A stretch of DNA of 64,000 bases from Micromonosporaceae bacterium KJ-029 (GTDB lineage Bacteria; Actinomycetota; Actinomycetes; Mycobacteriales; Micromonosporaceae): assembly GCA_005402585.1 (NCBI GenBank), contig BIFP01000008.1, positions 434,001 through 498,000 of the forward strand, given 5' to 3'. Positions 60,053 through 64,000 of this stretch are shown here, one piece after another. Position 1 is the stretch's first letter; the number at the start of each line of letters is the position of its first letter. The position numbers and the translations under genes are program-made. The notes beneath the pieces are model-generated. The model was given only the letters and a program-made list of their open reading frames with translations, searched no databases and was not told the DNA's origin.

Positions 60053-61575
60053 CGCCGCACCTCGGCGCTGGTCGGGACCGGCCCGCTGTCCGACGGGGCT
60101 GCGACGATCGCCGCGGCGCTCTCCGCGCCGAGGCCGATCCGGGCGTACGTGTCGGGCCGGTTGCGCCGCAGCATCACCCCCCACAGCCCGCCGAGCAGCG
60201 CCGCCACCGGGTAGACCGCCGGGAAGATCCAGCGCAGCGGCGAGTCGGGCTCCACCCCGAGCAGGTTGGCGAAGTTCTGCACCGCCAGCACGATGATCGC
60301 GGTCAGCGCGATCGCGGCGATCCCCGGGGCGATCAGCCGCCGCCACAGCGTCTCCTGCTCGCCGCTGCGGGCGAAGTAGGCGATGATCGCGACCGCGGTG
60401 GTGGCGATCATCAGCAGCACCCCGAAGCCACCACTGGTCCCGAGCCAGAAGAACAGTTGCAGGACCGGGTCCCAGCCGTTGACCGCGTACAGCACGATCA
60501 CCAGCAGACCCAGCACGCTCTGCGCCAACGAGGCGGCCTGGGGGGCGCCGGTCGCCGGCGAGGTCCGCCCGAACACCGCCGGCAGCACCCGCTCCCGACC
60601 CAGCGCGAACGTGTACCGCGCGGTGGTGTTGTGGAACGAGATCATGGCGGCCAGCACCGAGGTCAGGAAGAGCGCCTCCCCGATGGTGAGGACGGTGCTG
60701 CCCAGGTGCGCCCCGGCCAGGTTGAAGATCAGTCCGACGCTCTGGGTTCCGGCCTCCTCGACGATGCGGTCCGGCCCGACGGCCACCGTCATGCTCCACG
60801 AGGAGAGCGCGTACACCACCGCGATGATCGCCACCGACAGGTAGGTGGCCATCGGCACGGTGCGCTTCGGGTCCTTGCTCTCCTCGCTGAACACCACCGA
60901 GGCCTCGAAACCGACGAAGCCGAGGATCGCCAGCACCAGCACCGCACCGACCCCGGGCACGAAGAAGTTGTCCGGCGAGAAGGCGGCGAAGCTGACGCTA
61001 CCGCCGGCCGGATTGCCCAACTGGCCGAGGTCGAACACCACGATGACGGCGATCTCGGCGCACAGCAGCGCGGCCAGCACCATCCCGTTGATGTCCACCC
61101 GGAGCAACCCGAGCACCCCCACCAGCGCCCAGGCCACCAGCGCCACGACCCACCACTGCGGTTGAATGCCGAACAGCCGGTCGAGCACCGGCTCGGCCGC
61201 GGCGCCGATGGTGCCGTAGAGCCCGACCTGGAGGGCGTTGTAGGCGATCAGCGCCACCCAGGCCGTACCCACCCCGGCCGGGCGGCCCAGGCCACGGGTG
61301 ACGTACGCGTAGAACGCACCGGCGTTGGCCGTACGCCGTGCCATCGCCACGTAGCCGGCGGAGAACAGGGCCAGTACGGCGGCCACCGCCAGGAAGGCCA
61401 GCGGGATGCCGAGCACCCCGATGACCCCGTAGCCCGTGGTGACCACACCGGCGACCACGGTCAGCGGGGCCGCCGCGGAGAGGACGAAGAAGATGACCGA
61501 GGGCACGCCGAGCCGGCCACGCGCCAGCGCCTCGGAGACATTGCTTTGTCGTTCGGTTGTCGCTGTCGAGGACAT
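60049..61575 (-). CDS. APC-superfamily amino acid/amine permease
   Basis: The 508-residue transporter has about twelve transmembrane helices. The first contains FFVLSAAAPLTVVAGVVTTGYG, and helix 6 carries GFVGFEASVVFSEESKDPKRTVP, the family's substrate-site glycine/acidic motif. It imports or exchanges an amino acid or amine. ATG 61575 is the start (MSSTATTERQSNVSEALARG). It is coupled to the GNAT gene downstream. Confidence 0.9.
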   Translation of the reverse strand: MSSTATTERQSNVSEALARGRLGVPSVIFFVLSAAAPLTVVAGVVTTGYGVIGVLGIPLAFLAVAAVLALFSAGYVAMARRTANAGAFYAYVTRGLGRPAGVGTAWVALIAYNALQVGLYGTIGAAAEPVLDRLFGIQPQWWVVALVAWALVGVLGLLRVDINGMVLAALLCAEIAVIVVFDLGQLGNPAGGSVSFAAFSPDNFFVPGVGAVLVLAILGFVGFEASVVFSEESKDPKRTVPMATYLSVAIIAVVYALSSWSMTVAVGPDRIVEEAGTQSVGLIFNLAGAHLGSTVLTIGEALFLTSVLAAMISFHNTTARYTFALGRERVLPAVFGRTSPATGAPQAASLAQSVLGLLVIVLYAVNGWDPVLQLFFWLGTSGGFGVLLMIATTAVAIIAYFARSGEQETLWRRLIAPGIAAIALTAIIVLAVQNFANLLGVEPDSPLRWIFPAVYPVAALLGGLWGVMLRRNRPDTYARIGLGAESAAAIVAAPSDSGPVPTSAEVRR

Positions 61576-61616
61576 GGACTGCTCCGGTTCGAGGGGAGGG
61601 GTAGGGGGTACCGGCC

Positions 61617-62243
61617 TCAGGGAATGCCGCGCAGCACGGCCGCGCCCACGGCGGACTCGGTGTGCGCCACGAGTTCCTTCAGCGGGGCCGGCAGCGCCGG
61701 GATGATCAGGTTGAGCCGGTGGTGGGCGCGGGGGCCGGCGCTCCACAGCACCTCGCGGGTCAACCCGGCGGCGGCGACCAGACCGAGCACCAGCGCGTCG
61801 GGCACGCTCGGCGGATCCGACCGCTCCAGCACCGCGCGGAGGCGGGTGGCCGGCCAGGCGGCCACGTTGAGGTCGATCGGCTGGTACGTGACGGTGGTCC
61901 GCAGAAGTCGCCGATTCTCCTGGCGGCGCAACACGCCGGCCCGGGCCAGCCGCTCCCCCACCGAGGTCGCGGCGGTCTGGGCGAGAAAGCTCAGCCAGGT
62001 CCGCACCGACTGGTGCTGGGCCTCGCCGATCAGCTGATCGAGCACGGTGTGCGCCAGCGCGTCGGCCGGCGGACGCCGGTCGATCACGGTGACCTGACCC
62101 GAGGCGACGGTGACGTGTCCATAGAGGATCAGCTCACCGAGGAGCCCGCCGGCCAGACCCAGTCCGGTCGCCGCCGGGTGCAACTTCGCCTTGCCCCGGG
62201 TGTCGTTGTGTGCGATCAGGAAGAACTCGTCGGCGATGAGCAA
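61617..62243 (-). CDS. GPP34 (GOLPH3-like) family protein, TTG start
   Basis: The 208-residue protein starts with TTG at 62243, after GGGAGG: LIADEFFLIAHNDTRGKAKL is the usual actinobacterial GPP34 opening, and AATGLGLAGGLLGELILYGHV follows. The family shares the fold of the Golgi phosphoinositide-binding protein GOLPH3. In actinobacteria its job is unknown, though PI4P-type lipid binding has been suggested for the fold. It is divergent from the XRE regulator. Confidence 0.85.
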   Translation of the reverse strand: MLIADEFFLIAHNDTRGKAKLHPAATGLGLAGGLLGELILYGHVTVASGQVTVIDRRPPADALAHTVLDQLIGEAQHQSVRTWLSFLAQTAATSVGERLARAGVLRRQENRRLLRTTVTYQPIDLNVAAWPATRLRAVLERSDPPSVPDALVLGLVAAAGLTREVLWSAGPRAHHRLNLIIPALPAPLKELVAHTESAVGAAVLRGIP

Positions 62244-62391
62244 ACGTCCTCCCAGGCCGGCTGTCCATAGTGATCGCTAACCCGGGAAAGGATGCACCTA
62301 CCGCAACTGCAATGCAACTCCCGTTTTTCACGGTTGCACTCCGTGCAGTCGCGACCTGCGCATCTGGTCGTGACAGACTCGGAGGGTGACC

Positions 62392-63228
62392 GTGAGCCCC
62401 ACCGTCCGCCGCCGCCGCATCGCCCGGGAACTCCGTCAGTTGCGCGAACGCGCCGGGATGACCCTGGATGTCGCCGCCCGGCAGCTGGACATGTCCAAGA
62501 GCAACCTGTCCCGCATCGAGAACGCCCAGATCGGCATCAAGCCGCGCGACGTACGCGCCGCGCTGGCGCTGTACCAGGTCACCGGAAACGACGCCGAGGC
62601 GCTCATCGAGATCGCCCGCGGCGCCCAGCAGCGCGGCTGGTGGCAGCACTACAGCGATGTACTGCCGGAGTGGTTCGAGTTCTACGTCGGACTGGAGGCC
62701 GAGGCGTCCACCCTGCGCACGTACGAGGCCGAGGCGGTGCCCGGCCTGCTGCAGACCGAGGCGTACGCCCGGGAGGTCTACCGGCTCACCGCGGGCGAGG
62801 AGGACGTGGACCGCAAGGTGGCCGCCCGGCTCCGCCGGCAGGACGTGCTACGCAGCGACGACCCGGTCGAACTGTCGGTCGTGTTGAACGAGGCGGTGTT
62901 GTTACGCCCTGTTGGCGGCAGGCCCGTCATGGCCGGGCAACTGGCCCACCTGGAGACCGCCGCCCAGTTACCGAACGTCACGGTGCAGGTACTTCCGTTC
63001 GAGGCCGGCGGGCATCCGGCGATGAACTCACCGTACGTAATCCTCACGTTCGCCGACGCGGCCGACGCAGCCGTGGTCTACCTGGAAAATCTCACGACAG
63101 GCCTGGCACTGGAGGAAGCCGGACAAGTGCGCTCGTATAGCCTTGTGCACGAGAGGCTGAGCCGTCTGGCACTCGATCCGGCGGCGTCTTTGGTGCGCCT
63201 GAAAGAGGCTTCTCGCTACTTTACGTGA
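62392..63228 (+). CDS. XRE-family regulator with DUF5753 domain
   Basis: The 278-residue protein has an N-terminal helix-turn-helix (LRQLRERAGMTLDVAARQLDMSKSNLSRIENAQ, about 13-46) and a DUF5753 domain (about 90-275, with YEAEAVPGLLQTEAYAR and AMNSPYVILTFAD). Actinobacteria carry many such regulators paired with DUF397 proteins, as here. GTG 62392 has GGAGG at 6-nt spacing; GTG 62386 does not. TGCAAC (62313-62318) and GTTGCA (62333-62338) upstream may be its own operator. Confidence 0.9.
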   Translation: MSPTVRRRRIARELRQLRERAGMTLDVAARQLDMSKSNLSRIENAQIGIKPRDVRAALALYQVTGNDAEALIEIARGAQQRGWWQHYSDVLPEWFEFYVGLEAEASTLRTYEAEAVPGLLQTEAYAREVYRLTAGEEDVDRKVAARLRRQDVLRSDDPVELSVVLNEAVLLRPVGGRPVMAGQLAHLETAAQLPNVTVQVLPFEAGGHPAMNSPYVILTFADAADAAVVYLENLTTGLALEEAGQVRSYSLVHERLSRLALDPAASLVRLKEASRYFT

Positions 63229-63271
63229 CCGCTGCAGCGCGGTCACTGTCGGTATCGACGAAGGGATCGCG

Positions 63272-63472
63272 ATGACCGCGCTCGACCTGTCCCGGGCGGA
63301 GTGGCGCACCAGTACGCGCAGTGTGGGCAACGGCAACTGCGTCGAGGTGGCCACCGTCGACGGTCGGATCGCGGTGCGGGACAGCAAGGATCGCCACGGG
63401 CCGATCCTTGCCTTCCCGCCGTCGGCCTGGGCCGCCTTCGTCGGTGGCCTCGACGAGGTCCGCGCCGGCTGA
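63272..63472 (+). CDS. DUF397 domain protein
   Basis: The 66-residue protein matches DUF397: LDLSRAEWRTSTRSVGNGNCVEVA, then VRDSKDRHGPILAFPPSAWAAFV. It forms a cognate pair with the XRE/DUF5753 gene 43 bp upstream. In studied pairs the DUF397 partner modulates the regulator, with effects on development or antibiotic production. The final codons (RAG-stop) lie in the first unit of a tandem repeat. Confidence 0.92.
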   Translation: MTALDLSRAEWRTSTRSVGNGNCVEVATVDGRIAVRDSKDRHGPILAFPPSAWAAFVGGLDEVRAG

Positions 63473-63600
63473 GCCCAAACGGGCCGGCGCACAGACGCGC
63501 CGGCTGAGCCCAAACGGCCCGGCGCACCGGCGCGCCGGCTGAGCCGCCTCCCGGGCCGGTGCACAGGCGCGCCGACTCGGCCCCTGGGGCCGGTGCGACA
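63462..63600. repeat. Degenerate 35-37-bp tandem repeat over the DUF397 stop codon
   Basis: Units begin GCGCCGGCTGAGCC at 63462, 63497 and 63532, with a diverged fourth at 63569 (GCGCCGACTCGGCC). Units 1 and 2 are 35 bp and unit 3 is 37 bp. Unit 1 contains the DUF397 stop codon. The array fills the gap to the helicase gene. Confidence 0.7.
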
Positions 63601-63607
63601 CTGGGCC

Positions 63608-64000
63608 GTGCTCTCCGACGTGGCCCTCGACCTGCCGGTCCGGCCGGCACTGCCACCGCTGGTGGCGGCGCTGCGCTCGGCCGGCGCCGCCGTCCTGGTC
63701 GCCCCACCGGGCACCGGCAAGACCACCCTCGCCCCGCTTGCCGTGGCCGACGCGGTCGACGGTCGGGTGATCGTCGCCGAGCCCCGCCGGTTGGCCACCC
63801 GGGCGGCGGCGCGGCGGATGGCGGCCCTGCTCGGCGAGCGGGTCGGCGACCGGGTCGGGTACGCGGTGCGGGGTGAGCGGCGGGCCGGCCCGCGGACCCG
63901 CGTCGAGGTGGTCACCACCGGCCTGCTGGTCCGCCGGCTGCACCACGACCCGGAGCTGGCCGGCGTCGGCGCGGTGCTGCTCGACGAGTGCCACGAGCGG
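63608..64000 (+). CDS. hrpB: ATP-dependent helicase HrpB, N-terminal part (runs off the window)
   Basis: The first 131 residues show a DEAH-box RNA-type helicase: Walker A in VAPPGTGKTTLAPL (about 32-45), VAEPRRLATRAAARRMA, GYAVRGERR and the DExH box LLDECHER at the end. The layout matches bacterial HrpB. GTG 63608 is the start. The rest of the gene lies beyond base 64000. Confidence 0.88.
   Translation, partial: MLSDVALDLPVRPALPPLVAALRSAGAAVLVAPPGTGKTTLAPLAVADAVDGRVIVAEPRRLATRAAARRMAALLGERVGDRVGYAVRGERRAGPRTRVEVVTTGLLVRRLHHDPELAGVGAVLLDECHER

Overview
The window is high-GC actinobacterial DNA, most likely from Micromonospora or a close relative. Support for this comes from strong G/C third-position bias, frequent GTG starts, 4-bp ATGA/GTGA gene overlaps, F420-dependent and XRE/DUF397 genes, and the order of the phosphatidylinositol mannoside genes. 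It is chromosomal. No rRNA, tRNA or CRISPR array was seen, and the only intact mobile element is one IS607-type transposon.

Layout. 1-9.2 kb: the conserved actinobacterial set thrS - HIT - pgsA - patA - pimA on the minus strand, split by a fusA2-like GTPase, an aldo/keto reductase and a secreted M15 peptidase. 9.4-17.3 kb: YcnI-like protein, ADP-ribosylglycohydrolase, two-component system followed by a MITE-like insertion, adenosine-deaminase-family enzyme plus methyltransferase, aldo/keto reductase, cold-shock protein. 17.7-23.6 kb: small membrane-protein operon, MscS-like channel, DUF1206 protein, lipoprotein, GNAT, GH3 glycosidase. 23.7-29.3 kb: F420-type oxidoreductase, decayed TetR gene, RecQ-like helicase, IS607 element. 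29.4-32.0 kb: DrrAB-like exporter with a divergent TetR regulator and a clear double operator. 32.0-40.8 kb: an eight-gene, overlapping minus-strand operon for heptose synthesis and transfer (GmhB-GT9 fusion, GT, GT4, GmhA, HldE, SDR, GT9) ending in a type IB topoisomerase. 41.1-49.8 kb: polyprenol-phosphate mannosyltransferase-like gene, then a run of stress-type genes (phytoene-desaturase-like oxidoreductase, aldehyde dehydrogenase, ChaB/Rho_N protein, YihY, DUF2795, SRPBCC, small proteins, mechanosensitive-channel-like protein). 50-59.4 kb: a PAS-GAF-SpoIIE-HATPase regulator, oxidoreductase, GH6 cellulase, general-stress protein, MarR/pirin pair, and a SigB/SigF-type sigma factor. 59.4-64 kb: GNAT and amino-acid permease, GPP34 protein, XRE/DUF397 pair, and the start of HrpB helicase.

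How parts may work together. Nine sites of the form GTTT-N14..16-GGGTA (or GGGAA/GGGCA) lie directly in front of genes, mostly at 40-48 kb. This is the recognised form of SigB/SigF-type stress promoters. The window also encodes such a sigma factor (58.6 kb) and a phosphatase/anti-sigma-kinase-like fusion (50 kb), so a partner-switching stress regulon is the simplest reading. Six of these sites put the -10 element 10-13 nt before the start codon, which predicts nearly leaderless mRNAs. One of them precedes the heptose operon, linking an unusual Gram-positive ADP-heptose glycan locus to stress control by inference.
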